Shown: positions 34,311 to 43,296, counted from the first letter of the stretch. The stretch: DNA of 64,000 nucleotides from Bog-366 sp963722555 (GCA_963722555.1 CAVRNQ010000005.1:558001-622000), one strand, 5' to 3'. Notes: generated by a model not told the origin, from the letters alone. A program made the numbers and translations.

Positions 34311-36536
34311 ATGAATCACATGCTTCGCTACGTATTATTGATATGGGTATTTATTGGCGCCTCACAGGTCATTGGCGGCCAAACGCTGCTGACACCGGCG
34401 GACCTCCGGGTGACTCAGGGCACACCCGTAGAGGCCGAAATGCACGAGATGCTGCCGGCCTATTTGAATAAGCTCGCCCAGGACGCCACCGAGAATCGCC
34501 TGACGCGCTTCAACCGGATTCAGACGGAAGCCGATTTCCACAATTGGCAGGAAGCCAATCGCCGCAGGTTCCTGGAATTGATCGGAGGCTTGCCGGCCGA
34601 GCGCTCGCCGCTCCACGCGCGCGTGACCGGAGAAATCCCGCGCCCGGGATACCTCATCCGCAAGGTTATTTTCGAGAGCCTGCCCGAATACTATGTGACC
34701 GCAAACCTCTATGTTCCGACCCTGGGCCGGGGGCCATTTCCGGCCGTGCTCGCGCCGTGTGGTCATTCCGCCAACGGCAAAGCCTATGACGTGTACCAGC
34801 ATCTTTTCATCGGGCTCGTGAAACGCGGTTACGTGGTTCTGAGCTACGATCCGATGGGCCAAGGTGAGAGGTATCAGTACTGGGACTTCCTTCATCATGA
34901 AACCCTCTTGAAGGGCACCGACAACCAGCACGCCATGGCGGGACTCGAGGAAACCTTGCTGGGGCAGAACCTGGCCCGCTACTTCATCTGGGATGGAATT
35001 CGCGGCCTCGATTACCTCACGAGTCTTCCGGAAGTGGATGCCTCGCGCCTCGGCGTGACCGGCAGCTCCGGGGGCGGCACGCTGACCACTTACATCACCA
35101 TGCTCGATCCGCGCGTCAAGGTGGCCTCCATTGTCACATTCATTACTTCCCTGCCTAAGAAGATTGAAGCGCGCAGCCTGGATGTGGAAGCCGACCCGGA
35201 GCAGGACGTTCCGGGTCTCGTGGCGGCGGGCCTCGACCACACAGAATTCCTGGGCATGATTGCTCCCCGGCCCGTCCTTATCGGTGCCGCCGTGCGGGAC
35301 TTCTTCCCCATCGAAGGAACGCGCCGGACTTTTGCCGAGGTCCAATCTCTCTATCAGAAACTCAGTGTGCCCGAGCGCATCAAGATGGTGGAGTTTGATC
35401 ACCGCCACATGTACAGCCAGCCTCTGCGCGAGGCCACTTACACGTGGTTCGACCACTGGCTAAAAGGCCTGGAGGCTGAAGCCCACGAGCCGGAAATCGT
35501 TACGGAGAAGGACGCGACTCTGGAATGCACACCCACCGGCCAGGTGATCACCTCTCTGGGCGGAAAGAGGGTTTACGACTTCAACCGCGGGCAGGCGGAG
35601 GAGGAATTGCGCCAACTGGCGGCGCGACGGCGCGCCTCAGACTTCCGCGCCACTCTTGCCGGGAAAATCCGAAGTCGTCTCGCGCTTTCCGCCGGCCCGG
35701 CGCGCCCGGCGGCGAAACTCCTCGCCCAGATCGAGGTGGGAGACTTGGTGGTAGAGAAGTTGCAGCTCGAGGCCGAACCCGGCATCTCGGTTCCGACGCG
35801 GGTGATTCACCGCCGGGGGCTGCACGGCCCGGTCCACGCCGTCGTCTACTTGCGCGATCGGCTGGGAGAGCGCGACAGCCCGGCCCTCGTCGCCTCGCTG
35901 GCCGAGCAGGGTTTTGTCGTGGCGGTGGTGGACGTGCGCGGTTTCGGAGAGACTTGGGCCACACGCAGCGTGCGCGAGCAAGGGGAAGACTACTTCCTGC
36001 CCCGCGATGGGAGGGACGCGGACTTTGCTTACGCAGCGTTCCTCTTGGGACGGCCGCTCCTGGGAATGCGCGCCGGCGACGCGCTGGGCGCTGTCCGCTA
36101 TTTGCGTACGCGGGCGGATGTTGACCCCCAGCGCGTGGCAATGGCGGGCCGGGGCTGGGCCGGAATCACAGCGCTCTTCGCCGCTGCGCTCGACCCCGAA
36201 ATTTCGGCGACGGCCGTGGAAGGAATCCCCGCCTCATACAGCGCGCTCGCCACAGCGGAATTGTACGAGCAGCCCGCCTATATCCTCTTGCCCGGCGCGC
36301 TGCAGGATTTCGACCTCCCGGACGTCTTCGCTGCCCTCGCGCCCCGGCCTCTGCTGGTCATGAACCCGCAGGACCCCTTGACGCGCAAGCTGCCGCAGGA
36401 AGAGGCGACGGAAGCCTTGGCATCAACGCGTGCGGCGTATGAGGCGGCGCAGGGTTCGGGAGCGCTGGAAGTCAAGGTTGAACCCCTGGATACGAACGTC
36501 CCGAAAGCCATGGAGGATTGGCTGCGCGCGCACTGA
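34311..36536 (+). CDS. Exported acetylxylan-esterase-like double alpha/beta hydrolase
   Basis: A 741-residue exported protein with two alpha/beta-hydrolase domains. The first (about 130-420) holds the nucleophile elbow GSSGG (251-255, Ser253) and belongs to the acetylxylan-esterase/CE7-like group of Acidobacteriota. The second (about 470-741) has a matching strand arrangement (VYLRDRL, VVAVVDVRGFGETW) but reads GRGWAG where the elbow should be, so it lacks the serine and is probably structural. Start ATG 34311 with TGGAGGATTCCG in front. It is divergent from the DUF4832 operon and likely acts with it on acetylated glycans. Confidence 0.8.
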   Translation: MNHMLRYVLLIWVFIGASQVIGGQTLLTPADLRVTQGTPVEAEMHEMLPAYLNKLAQDATENRLTRFNRIQTEADFHNWQEANRRRFLELIGGLPAERSPLHARVTGEIPRPGYLIRKVIFESLPEYYVTANLYVPTLGRGPFPAVLAPCGHSANGKAYDVYQHLFIGLVKRGYVVLSYDPMGQGERYQYWDFLHHETLLKGTDNQHAMAGLEETLLGQNLARYFIWDGIRGLDYLTSLPEVDASRLGVTGSSGGGTLTTYITMLDPRVKVASIVTFITSLPKKIEARSLDVEADPEQDVPGLVAAGLDHTEFLGMIAPRPVLIGAAVRDFFPIEGTRRTFAEVQSLYQKLSVPERIKMVEFDHRHMYSQPLREATYTWFDHWLKGLEAEAHEPEIVTEKDATLECTPTGQVITSLGGKRVYDFNRGQAEEELRQLAARRRASDFRATLAGKIRSRLALSAGPARPAAKLLAQIEVGDLVVEKLQLEAEPGISVPTRVIHRRGLHGPVHAVVYLRDRLGERDSPALVASLAEQGFVVAVVDVRGFGETWATRSVREQGEDYFLPRDGRDADFAYAAFLLGRPLLGMRAGDALGAVRYLRTRADVDPQRVAMAGRGWAGITALFAAALDPEISATAVEGIPASYSALATAELYEQPAYILLPGALQDFDLPDVFAALAPRPLLVMNPQDPLTRKLPQEEATEALASTRAAYEAAQGSGALEVKVEPLDTNVPKAMEDWLRAH

Positions 36537-36589
36537 CCGGGCGCGGGCCACAGGAATAATCAGGAAGGCCTTGTATCGGCGGGGCTGAA

Positions 36590-36800
36590 CAGGCTGCGGA
36601 AAACCCGTCGGGAGTGTCATTCTGAGGAGCCGCAGGCGGTCCTGAGTGATGCGAAGGAAGAATCTCGCGTTGCCATGAAAATACGCAGAGCGAGATCCTT
36701 CGCTTCGCTCAGAATGACAGCGAAGGGCTCAGGATGACAGCATGGAAGCCTTTTTCCGCAGCTTGTGAAGCCCCACCCTTCCAATTCCGTGGTGAAAAAC
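36590..36800. repeat. Palindromic element, family R1 copy 5
   Basis: CAGGCTGCGGAAAACCC to TTTTTCCGCAGCTTGTGAAGCC, then CCCACCCTTCCAATTCCGTGG, which matches the outer flank of copy 1 in reverse complement. So the family's boundaries include this extra 30-40 bp. It lies between two plus-strand genes, unlike the convergent copies 1, 2 and 4. Confidence 0.8.
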
Positions 36801-36838
36801 CCGGGCTAACGCCGGGGCTTGGCGGGCCAAGAAACCAC

Positions 36839-36866
36839 TTGTGTAATTCCATAGTTCCGGTATAAT
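36839..36866 (+). promoter_or_regulatory. Sigma-70 promoter of the arsenic operon
   Basis: TTGTGT (36839-36844), 16 bp, perfect TATAAT (36861-36866). The predicted start site (about 36873) falls on the second of two adjacent ATG codons of arsR (36870 and 36873), so the message may be leaderless. Confidence 0.7.
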
Positions 36867-36869
36867 CGA

Positions 36870-37253
36870 ATGATGAAGAACCACAAAACCACGGAACATG
36901 TCACCCGCTATGCCGACATGTTCGCCGCCATGGGCGCCGAACCACGGTTGCGCATCATGCAGCTTCTCTTGACGGCCCACCCGCAGGGGCTGGTGGTCGG
37001 CGATATCCTGGAGGAGGTGGAGATCCCCGGCTCCACGCTATCGCACCATCTTGAGAAGTTGAAGAACGAGGAATTGGTCAGGGTACGACGCGAGGGCACG
37101 TTCTTGTGGTACACGGCGAACACCGAGGCTTTGCAGGAGATCATGAACTTCTTGTATGCCGAGTGTTGCACTCGCAACCGGGCCATCGCGCCCGGCGAAC
37201 TCGTCGCGATTGGGCAGGCACCCAGGTGCGGCCCGGAGAGGAAAAGCAAATGA
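36870..37253 (+). CDS. arsR: ArsR-family arsenical-responsive repressor
   Basis: A 127-residue winged-helix repressor of the SmtB/ArsR family. The recognition helix region is PGSTLSHHLEKLKNEELV, followed by the wing RREGTFLWY. The classic ELCVCDL metal-binding box in the third helix is missing; instead a Cys pair lies near the C-terminus (Cys99-Cys100), one of the alternative arsenite-binding arrangements. It heads the operon arsR-arsM-acr3-arsC and is expected to be released from DNA by arsenite. Its start may be leaderless at 36870 or 36873. Its stop overlaps the next start by 4 bp (ATGA). Confidence 0.9.
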   Translation: MMKNHKTTEHVTRYADMFAAMGAEPRLRIMQLLLTAHPQGLVVGDILEEVEIPGSTLSHHLEKLKNEELVRVRREGTFLWYTANTEALQEIMNFLYAECCTRNRAIAPGELVAIGQAPRCGPERKSK

Positions 37254-38071
37254 GCACACAAAACCTGAAGGAAGTTGTGAAAGCGAAGTACGGCCAGGCA
37301 GCCTTGCGCGTTATCAAGGGCGGGAGTTCCTGCTGCGGCGCGGCGCCGGCGGTGGAAGGCTGTCCCGACCCCATCACTTCGAATCTCTACGAGGGCAGCG
37401 AAACGAGCCAGATACCCGCAGAGGCCCTGCTGGCCTCGTTGGGCTGTGGTAACCCCACCGCTCTGGCCGAACTCAAACCCGGCGAGACCGTGCTCGATCT
37501 GGGGTCGGGCGGCGGCATCGATGTTCTACTGTCGGCAAAGCGGGTGGGCCCGTCGGGCAAGGCTTATGGTCTGGACATGACGGATGAGATGCTGGCATTG
37601 GCCCGCGAAAACCAGCGGAAATCCGGAATTCAAAACGTCGAGTTCCTGAAAGGCGAAATTGAGGATATCCCGCTACCCGAGAACTCGGTGGATGTGATTA
37701 TCTCGAATTGCGTCATCAACCTTTCCGCCGACAAAGACAGGGTGCTGCGGGAAGCCTTTCGCGTGCTTAAGCCAGGCGGAAGATTTGCGGTCTCGGACAT
37801 CGTGGTGCGCGGGGCGGTTCCCGCCGAGATTCGGCGGAGTGTGGAGCTTTGGGTCGGCTGCATGGCGGGGGCGCTCGAAGAAACCGAGTACCTTGCGAAG
37901 CTGACACAGGCGGGATTTGACGTTGTCAGTGTCGAGCCGACTCGAATCTACCACGTTGAGGATGCGCGTGAACTGCTTTCGAGCCAGGGAATCGACGTGG
38001 AGGCGATTGCGCCTCTCGTGGATGGCAAGTTCATGAGCGCTTTTGTGCGGGCGAAGAAGCCCGCCGCGTAA
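37250..38071 (+). CDS. arsM: Arsenite S-adenosylmethionine methyltransferase
   Basis: A 273-residue ArsM-type enzyme that methylates arsenite with SAM, giving volatile or less reactive methylarsenicals. It has SAM motif I VLDLGSGGG (81-89) and the arsenite-binding cysteines expected for the family: Cys66, Cys154 (in SNCVINL) and Cys204 (in WVGCMAG), plus an N-terminal CC pair (28-29). Start ATG 37250 overlaps the arsR stop, so the two are translationally coupled; the earlier in-frame Met is not used. It joins methylation with the efflux and reduction genes that follow. Confidence 0.9.
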   Translation: MSTQNLKEVVKAKYGQAALRVIKGGSSCCGAAPAVEGCPDPITSNLYEGSETSQIPAEALLASLGCGNPTALAELKPGETVLDLGSGGGIDVLLSAKRVGPSGKAYGLDMTDEMLALARENQRKSGIQNVEFLKGEIEDIPLPENSVDVIISNCVINLSADKDRVLREAFRVLKPGGRFAVSDIVVRGAVPAEIRRSVELWVGCMAGALEETEYLAKLTQAGFDVVSVEPTRIYHVEDARELLSSQGIDVEAIAPLVDGKFMSAFVRAKKPAA

Positions 38072-38157
38072 TGCAGCGGCCCCAGCCGGGGGACGAAGCA
38101 ATTCATTCGAGACTTATCTTGCAGTTGGATAAGTCAAAAAGTAAAAGGCCATTGGAG

Positions 38158-39243
38158 ATGTCTCAACACCTGGCACGCCAACTCTCATTTCTTGACCGAT
38201 ATCTTACCGTTTGGATTTTTCTCGCCATGGCCCTGGGTGTGGCTTCTGGCTATTTCCTGCCGAGTCTCGTTCGGGGCCTGACTGCCTTTCAGGTGGGGAC
38301 GACGTCGGTTCCCATTGCGGTTGGCCTGATCTTAATGATGTATCCACCTCTGGCCAAAGTCCGCTACGAAGAGCTTGGGGAGGTCTTCCGGAACAAGCGG
38401 ATTTTGCTTCTTTCCCTTGTTCAGAACTGGGTCATCGGGCCCGTCCTCATGTTCACCTTGGCCGTTACCTTTTTGCGGAACCATCCTGAATATATGGTGG
38501 GTCTGATCATGATCGGGTTGGCGCGTTGTATCGCGATGGTGATTGTCTGGAATGAACTTGCCCGGGGTGACACTGAGTACGCCGCTGGCTTGGTCGCCTT
38601 CAATTCGGTCTTCCAGGTGCTGTTTTACTCCGTCTATGCCTGGCTGTTCATCACCGTGTTGCCCCCCTGGATCGGTTTGAAGGGGACGATCGTCAACGTC
38701 TCGATGCGCCAGATCGCACAGAGTGTCTTCTTTTACCTGGGTGTTCCCTTCCTCGCCGGAATGCTCACGCGTTTCGTCTTGCTTCGCTGGCGAGGACGGG
38801 AATGGTACGAAAAGAGTTTTGTTCCCCGTATCAGCCCGCTCACGCTTGTCGCCTTGCTCTTTACCATCATCGTGATGTTCTCTCTGAAAGGTGAGTACAT
38901 CATTCAATTACCTCTCGACGTTCTAAGAATCGCCGTGCCCCTGCTGATCTATTTTGTGGTGATGTTCCTCGTGTCGTTTTACCTCGGCAAAAAGCTGGGC
39001 GCTGACTATTCCAAGACCGCCACGCTTTCCTTCACGGCCGCGAGCAACAACTTTGAGCTGGCCATCGCGGTCGCTGTAGCCGTCTTCGGAATTCACTCGG
39101 GCGCGGCCTTCGCGGCCGTCATTGGGCCACTGGTCGAGGTCCCGGTATTAATGGGACTGGTGGGAGTCTCTCTCCGTTTTCAGCGCCGCTATTTCTCGGC
39201 GCCGCCGGAGCATAAGGGCGCAGTTCAATTCGTGCGTAGCTGA
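38158..39243 (+). CDS. acr3: Acr3-type arsenite efflux permease
   Basis: A 361-residue integral membrane protein with about ten transmembrane segments, of the ACR3 arsenite transporter family (not the ArsB type). Recognisable parts are the N-terminal LDRYLTVWIFLAM, the conserved LARCIAMVIVWN with Cys124, essential in this family, and AASNNFELAIAVAVAVFG. It exports arsenite from the cytoplasm by proton antiport. The start is placed at ATG 38158; a start at 38071 overlapping the arsM stop would add 29 residues that are not hydrophobic or conserved. The spacing (86 bp) still fits the operon. Confidence 0.9.
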   Translation: MSQHLARQLSFLDRYLTVWIFLAMALGVASGYFLPSLVRGLTAFQVGTTSVPIAVGLILMMYPPLAKVRYEELGEVFRNKRILLLSLVQNWVIGPVLMFTLAVTFLRNHPEYMVGLIMIGLARCIAMVIVWNELARGDTEYAAGLVAFNSVFQVLFYSVYAWLFITVLPPWIGLKGTIVNVSMRQIAQSVFFYLGVPFLAGMLTRFVLLRWRGREWYEKSFVPRISPLTLVALLFTIIVMFSLKGEYIIQLPLDVLRIAVPLLIYFVVMFLVSFYLGKKLGADYSKTATLSFTAASNNFELAIAVAVAVFGIHSGAAFAAVIGPLVEVPVLMGLVGVSLRFQRRYFSAPPEHKGAVQFVRS

Positions 39244-39315
39244 GAAGCCTGCCTCTTCGGTGATCCCCCCCCCGGAGGCATGCCAACGGCCATGGGCCGG
39301 TCAGCGAGGGAAACC

Positions 39316-39729
39316 ATGATCAAACCCAAAGTGTTGTTTGCTTGCACGCAGAACTCTTGCCGCAGCCAGATGGCAGAGGGATTACTCCGGCACGACGGTG
39401 ACCATTCGTTTGAGGTCTTTAGCGCCGGCACGAAACCGAGCCAGGTGCGCCCTGAAGCCATCGCGGTGATGCGGGAGGTTGGCATTGACATCTCCAGCCA
39501 CCGCTCCAAGTCATTTGAGGAATTTGCGGGGCAGCACTTCGACTACGTGATCACGGTTTGCGACAACGCCCAGGAGAGTTGCCCTGTCTTCCCTGCCCAG
39601 ACGACGCGCCTCCATTGGAGCATTGAAGATCCCGCCGCGGTGCAGGGTTCAGAGGAGCAGAGATTCGAAGCCTTCCGCCGTATTCGCGATGAACTTCGTA
39701 AGCGCCTGCGGGGCTTCATCCAGAGGTGA
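39316..39729 (+). CDS. arsC: Thioredoxin-linked arsenate reductase
   Basis: A 137-residue enzyme of the low-molecular-weight phosphatase type. The P-loop is CTQNSCRS (Cys10 to Arg16), and Cys82 and Cys89 lie in VCDNAQESCP, matching the three redox cysteines (10, 82, 89) of pI258-type ArsC. It reduces arsenate to arsenite, which Acr3 then exports. Start ATG 39316 has a GGGA site in front. As the last gene of the operon, it completes the detoxification route. Downstream is a non-coding, polypyrimidine-rich stretch (about 39755-39845). Confidence 0.9.
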   Translation: MIKPKVLFACTQNSCRSQMAEGLLRHDGDHSFEVFSAGTKPSQVRPEAIAVMREVGIDISSHRSKSFEEFAGQHFDYVITVCDNAQESCPVFPAQTTRLHWSIEDPAAVQGSEEQRFEAFRRIRDELRKRLRGFIQR

Positions 39730-40022
39730 ACCTTGGGCTCAGCCTTTCCTCTCTTGCCACCCTCGACACCACTTGAGCCTTACTCCACCCTTCTTCCTGC
39801 TGGACGACCTCTTCTCTCTTCCCTCGCTTCTTCCACTCCTGCCCTGAGCCCCCAGCCCCTGGGATTTCTGTCGCCTGAAAATACCCGCAGCGCCTCGCCT
39901 CGACATCCTGGTTGTGTTATCCTAACCTCCATGGCTGAGCGGCGGAATGGCTCCCGTTAGCAATCTCGGCTTGGTGTGAGCTTTCGGACGCCAACCCGCC
40001 CCAGCTCCTTGCGAGGTATGCC

Positions 40023-40352
40023 ATGGGCAGGACCAACGGTTCGCTCCCCTTGCGCCGCAGCGTGCGCATTAGCATCGGATGTCCCGTTAGGATTTCAGGA
40101 AAGCTGGCAAACAACGCGCCTTTCGCAGAGGATACGCGCGTGGTCACGATCAGTAAGTATGGGGCGAAGATGAAGACTCGTTTGCCCCTGAAGGTGGGGA
40201 TGCATGTGAAAATCCAACCCCTAACGGGGAAAAACACCGGGGTTTTCAAGGTGGTTTGGGTCGGCCGTGAAGGGACTCCCCGGGCTGGGGAAGTGGGCGT
40301 TGAGTACGCTGGAAAGGCGCTCAACCTGCTCGGGGTGAGTTTCCCGTCCTGA
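40023..40352 (+). CDS. Small PilZ-domain protein
   Basis: A 109-residue beta-rich protein with LRRSVRISIGCPVRI near the start and VVTISKYGAKM in the place of the DxSxxG element, then GVFKVVWVGRE and GEVGVEYAG. This resembles PilZ domains, but with altered c-di-GMP-binding residues. Function unknown. A GAGG site lies about 9 bp before the ATG. It stands between the arsenic operon and a small secreted protein. Confidence 0.6.
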   Translation: MGRTNGSLPLRRSVRISIGCPVRISGKLANNAPFAEDTRVVTISKYGAKMKTRLPLKVGMHVKIQPLTGKNTGVFKVVWVGREGTPRAGEVGVEYAGKALNLLGVSFPS

Positions 40353-40482
40353 TGATTGGGTCCTGGGTCTCGAGACCTTCCGGTTCCCCGGTTTTCCTGC
40401 TGGAGTTTTATGAGTCAAGATTGAGACTATACATGAAACAAGCATCAAATCAGGTGCGTCGGACAAGACGAGGGTGCAGCCG

Positions 40483-40872
40483 ATGGTCCCCCAACGCATG
40501 GCAGTACTGACCAGTTCTCTGCTCGCTGTTTTCCTGCTCTCCGCAACCGCTCTGACCTATGCGCAATCCGCCGTGGCCTTCTCCTGGGCACAAGACATGA
40601 ACTTTACCTTGGAAGGGAAAATCACCTCGAATACCGCGAACAAACTCACCGTGAGCACCGAGGAAAATATGGTTTTCCACGTCCTTTACAACGAGAGAAC
40701 CGAAATAAAGAAGAAGGACGGCAGCCCGGGCACCGCAAAAGATTTGCAAGTCGGAATACGGCTTGGGGTCGCAGGAGATCTGGCCGAGAGCGGTGAAATC
40801 ACCGCCAAGAAAATTGAAATTCAGACAGAAGGTGCGGAGAAGAAGTCAGCAGGTGAAAGACTCATTCACTAA
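40483..40872 (+). CDS. Small secreted protein (DUF5666-like)
   Basis: A 129-residue protein with signal peptide (MAVLTSSLLAVFLLSATALTYAQS) and a short beta domain (FTLEGKITSNTANKLTVST ... AKKIEIQ) that resembles DUF5666-type modules of secreted proteins. Function unknown. I favour ATG 40483 (GAGG 8 bp upstream); 40474 (GTG) or 40498 are possible. Confidence 0.55.
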   Translation: MVPQRMAVLTSSLLAVFLLSATALTYAQSAVAFSWAQDMNFTLEGKITSNTANKLTVSTEENMVFHVLYNERTEIKKKDGSPGTAKDLQVGIRLGVAGDLAESGEITAKKIEIQTEGAEKKSAGERLIH

Positions 40873-40897
40873 TGCGAACGCATTTAGAGGGCGAAGT

Positions 40898-42247
40898 TCA
40901 TTGAGGAACGCCCGCGCTCTCCTCGCAGACCGCCAGTGTCTGGTCGAGATCTTCCAGAAGGGCGCGCCGCAGACGTTGGGCTTTCGACGTCAAGGACGGG
41001 ATATTGAAAGATATGAATAATGGACGCGTCTGGTGTCGCACCAACCACCAGAATCTCCACAGGTAGGCGCCCGTCACCATCAAGGCCGGTGCGTAATACC
41101 CGGCTCCCGCCCTGCCCCACCAATGCGCCACCAGAAAAATTTGGAGGGCGTAACACCCCAGCACCACCGCGCCGCGAACCATCCACTCTGTGGTGCGCGT
41201 ACGATGACGGTTCTTCTTGAACGAGCCCGCCACAAGCAGCAGGGCACCGATCAGCAGGTGATTCAACAGTCCGAACAGGGCAATCGGCAGCCCGATCAGA
41301 GTCTCCAGCCACACCATCGCCCGGCGCAGGCCGGAGTGCAGCCAGGAGCCCGCGGCCTCGACCTCCAACTGGCGCAATGCTATTTGCTGTTGCAGACGCC
41401 GATAGTTGTCCAAGGATTCGCGCAGGGTGACCAGCCGGCCCGGATGCATGTAATTCGCTTGCTTGACCCATTCCGCCACAAGCCGGCTCAACCCGAAACC
41501 CTCGGCATCCTGCTTCCAGTTGGGGCGGGACCACCAATCCTCCTGCAAGGCGGCTCGTAAGACTCCCTCCAGGTCCCCCAGGAAATATTCCAGGTCTGGC
41601 GGACGGAGTTGGAAAGCATTCTCTCGGAACCTTGCTTCGAGGGCTGAGGCCAATGCTTGCACTTCGTCATCACCGTGACCCGCCGGGCGAGCCAAGGCAG
41701 AGTCAACGTAGATCAACGACTCGCGCGATTTTGGCGGCGAGACCGGCAGGAAGAGATGGATCGGGTGGATCGTCACGTGGAGCCCTGATAGCTGCGACTC
41801 CGCTTCCCAAACCACGGAGGCTGCCGTGGAGGCGACTGCATCGGAGGCGCCCTGTGAGGCAGGGCTTTGGTCAGCGAACATCACCAACGTCCCCCCGCTG
41901 GCCAGAACTTTGCTTGCCGCCCGCAGGTCCCTCTCGGCAGAGGTCCTTTCATCTTCCCAAAAGATGATGCCCAAGCTGCGGGCCAAAAGCCTGGCGAGCG
42001 GGCCCCCCACAGAAGCCTTCGGCAGCACGCAATGGATGGGACGCTCGAAAGCAGCCACCAGAATCAATGCCTCCAGAAAGCCCGGCGGGTGACTCGCCGC
42101 GAACATTGCCGGCCCCTCCCCGCTCAAATCCCCGGCAGGCAGCAATCGGATCTGGCGCGACGAAAGAGTAAACCACACTCGCACGAGCCACCGGCAGAAC
42201 CGGCGGATTCTCGGAATGCCTGGGCCTTGCTCCGTGGGAGAACTCAT
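40898..42247 (-). CDS. PlsC-like acyltransferase with C-terminal membrane segments
   Basis: A 449-residue protein. The N-terminal half contains a PlsC-like acyltransferase core: SHPPGFLEA (His53, with Glu59 where the usual Asp is), RLLARSLGIIF and a GGTLVMFADQSP strand. The C-terminal half has hydrophobic segments (about 320-430), probably membrane helices, ending in a basic tail. The His-x5-Glu arrangement is atypical of glycerol-phosphate acyltransferases, so the substrate is uncertain. Its start (42247) lies 5 bp after the stop of the SH3-domain gene, so the two are an operon. Confidence 0.65.
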   Translation of the reverse strand: MSSPTEQGPGIPRIRRFCRWLVRVWFTLSSRQIRLLPAGDLSGEGPAMFAASHPPGFLEALILVAAFERPIHCVLPKASVGGPLARLLARSLGIIFWEDERTSAERDLRAASKVLASGGTLVMFADQSPASQGASDAVASTAASVVWEAESQLSGLHVTIHPIHLFLPVSPPKSRESLIYVDSALARPAGHGDDEVQALASALEARFRENAFQLRPPDLEYFLGDLEGVLRAALQEDWWSRPNWKQDAEGFGLSRLVAEWVKQANYMHPGRLVTLRESLDNYRRLQQQIALRQLEVEAAGSWLHSGLRRAMVWLETLIGLPIALFGLLNHLLIGALLLVAGSFKKNRHRTRTTEWMVRGAVVLGCYALQIFLVAHWWGRAGAGYYAPALMVTGAYLWRFWWLVRHQTRPLFISFNIPSLTSKAQRLRRALLEDLDQTLAVCEESAGVPQ

Positions 42248-42252
42248 GGTCG

Positions 42253-43296
42253 TTACCGTCTGGGATGTCTGCGGCGATGGGGTTCTGGTGTGGTCGGCAA
42301 CGCATCGCTCTCCCAACCCGGGACGGTCCCAATGGTGCGAGTAATGGTGTTAAACAGCCGATACACCTTCTGGTATTCCTGCCCTTCATCATCCCTCAGC
42401 CGCAGGCGGAAATAGTGAGCGCCATTAAGAAAAGCCACACGAATCGGAAAGTAACCTTTCAAGCCACTCTCCACGTAGGCGGTCACATATTCGTGGTTCT
42501 TGACCCACCACGTGAAGACCCGGATGTGCGTGAAGTTAACGTCCTGCGAGCCCATTCGATCCGCGACGAGATATTGGGGGATCGATTGACCACCCTCTTC
42601 GACCGTGTTGATAACCACCCAGGCTACCAAGTTCGTCCCCTGGGCATACCGGGACAACGCTTCGGGGATACCGAGGGCCACGAATCGTCCCAGTACCCAG
42701 CCGGCGCGAGAGTCAGCGCGAATGAGATACCACGCGTCGCGAATTTTCTCCGCGGAGGGCTGGTCGACCGGGCTGGGCCGTTCCACCATGCGCCGGCCAA
42801 AAACTTGCAGCTTCTGGTTTTCCGTCAACTGGGCAAGTTGCGCAGCCTCACGGGACGGATCGAGGCGCAGGTTCACCACACCCGTCGTGTGGCCCTCGGC
42901 TTGTGGGGGAAGGCTGGCCACCTCGCGAAGCAAGTGCTGGCCGCCCTCGTAGGTCCTGGAATCGAGCAGGTCCTTTGCCTCCACCCACCCGGTAAGCCCG
43001 TCGGCTGTCCGCACTCGGGCCCAATTACGTGTCCGCGCCGCGATTTCGAGGCGGTCCCCACTCCGCAGGGAGCCGACGACGATGCGCACTTCGGCCGGTG
43101 TATCGACGAGTTCGACACTCTCCGGCAACACATACGCGGCCTCACCCACGACACGGTGCGCCGGCCTATACACAAAGTAGTAATAGGCTGAGGAACCCGT
43201 TATGAGGAAAAGCACCAAAAGTATTTTGAGTCGAATAGAATTACCCTGCCGGTTCAACCTGGACCATCCCTCGAGCTGTGCCCATCCCCTGGGCAC
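42253..43296 (-). CDS. Membrane-anchored protein with two SH3-like domains
   Basis: A 347-residue protein with one N-terminal transmembrane helix (about 22-42; LKILLVLFLITGSSAYYYFV) and two bacterial SH3-type domains (about 60-110: SLRSGDRLEIAARTRNWARV and about 140-205: NLRLDPSREAAQLAQL) that may bind peptidoglycan or an envelope partner. The rest is not recognised. It is cotranscribed with the acyltransferase and may localise it. Confidence 0.65.
   Translation of the reverse strand: MPRGWAQLEGWSRLNRQGNSIRLKILLVLFLITGSSAYYYFVYRPAHRVVGEAAYVLPESVELVDTPAEVRIVVGSLRSGDRLEIAARTRNWARVRTADGLTGWVEAKDLLDSRTYEGGQHLLREVASLPPQAEGHTTGVVNLRLDPSREAAQLAQLTENQKLQVFGRRMVERPSPVDQPSAEKIRDAWYLIRADSRAGWVLGRFVALGIPEALSRYAQGTNLVAWVVINTVEEGGQSIPQYLVADRMGSQDVNFTHIRVFTWWVKNHEYVTAYVESGLKGYFPIRVAFLNGAHYFRLRLRDDEGQEYQKVYRLFNTITRTIGTVPGWESDALPTTPEPHRRRHPRR

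Noticed and set aside
39755..39845. Polypyrimidine tract after arsC as a regulatory element
   Set aside because: Simple composition bias; no hairpin or T-tract typical of a terminator.
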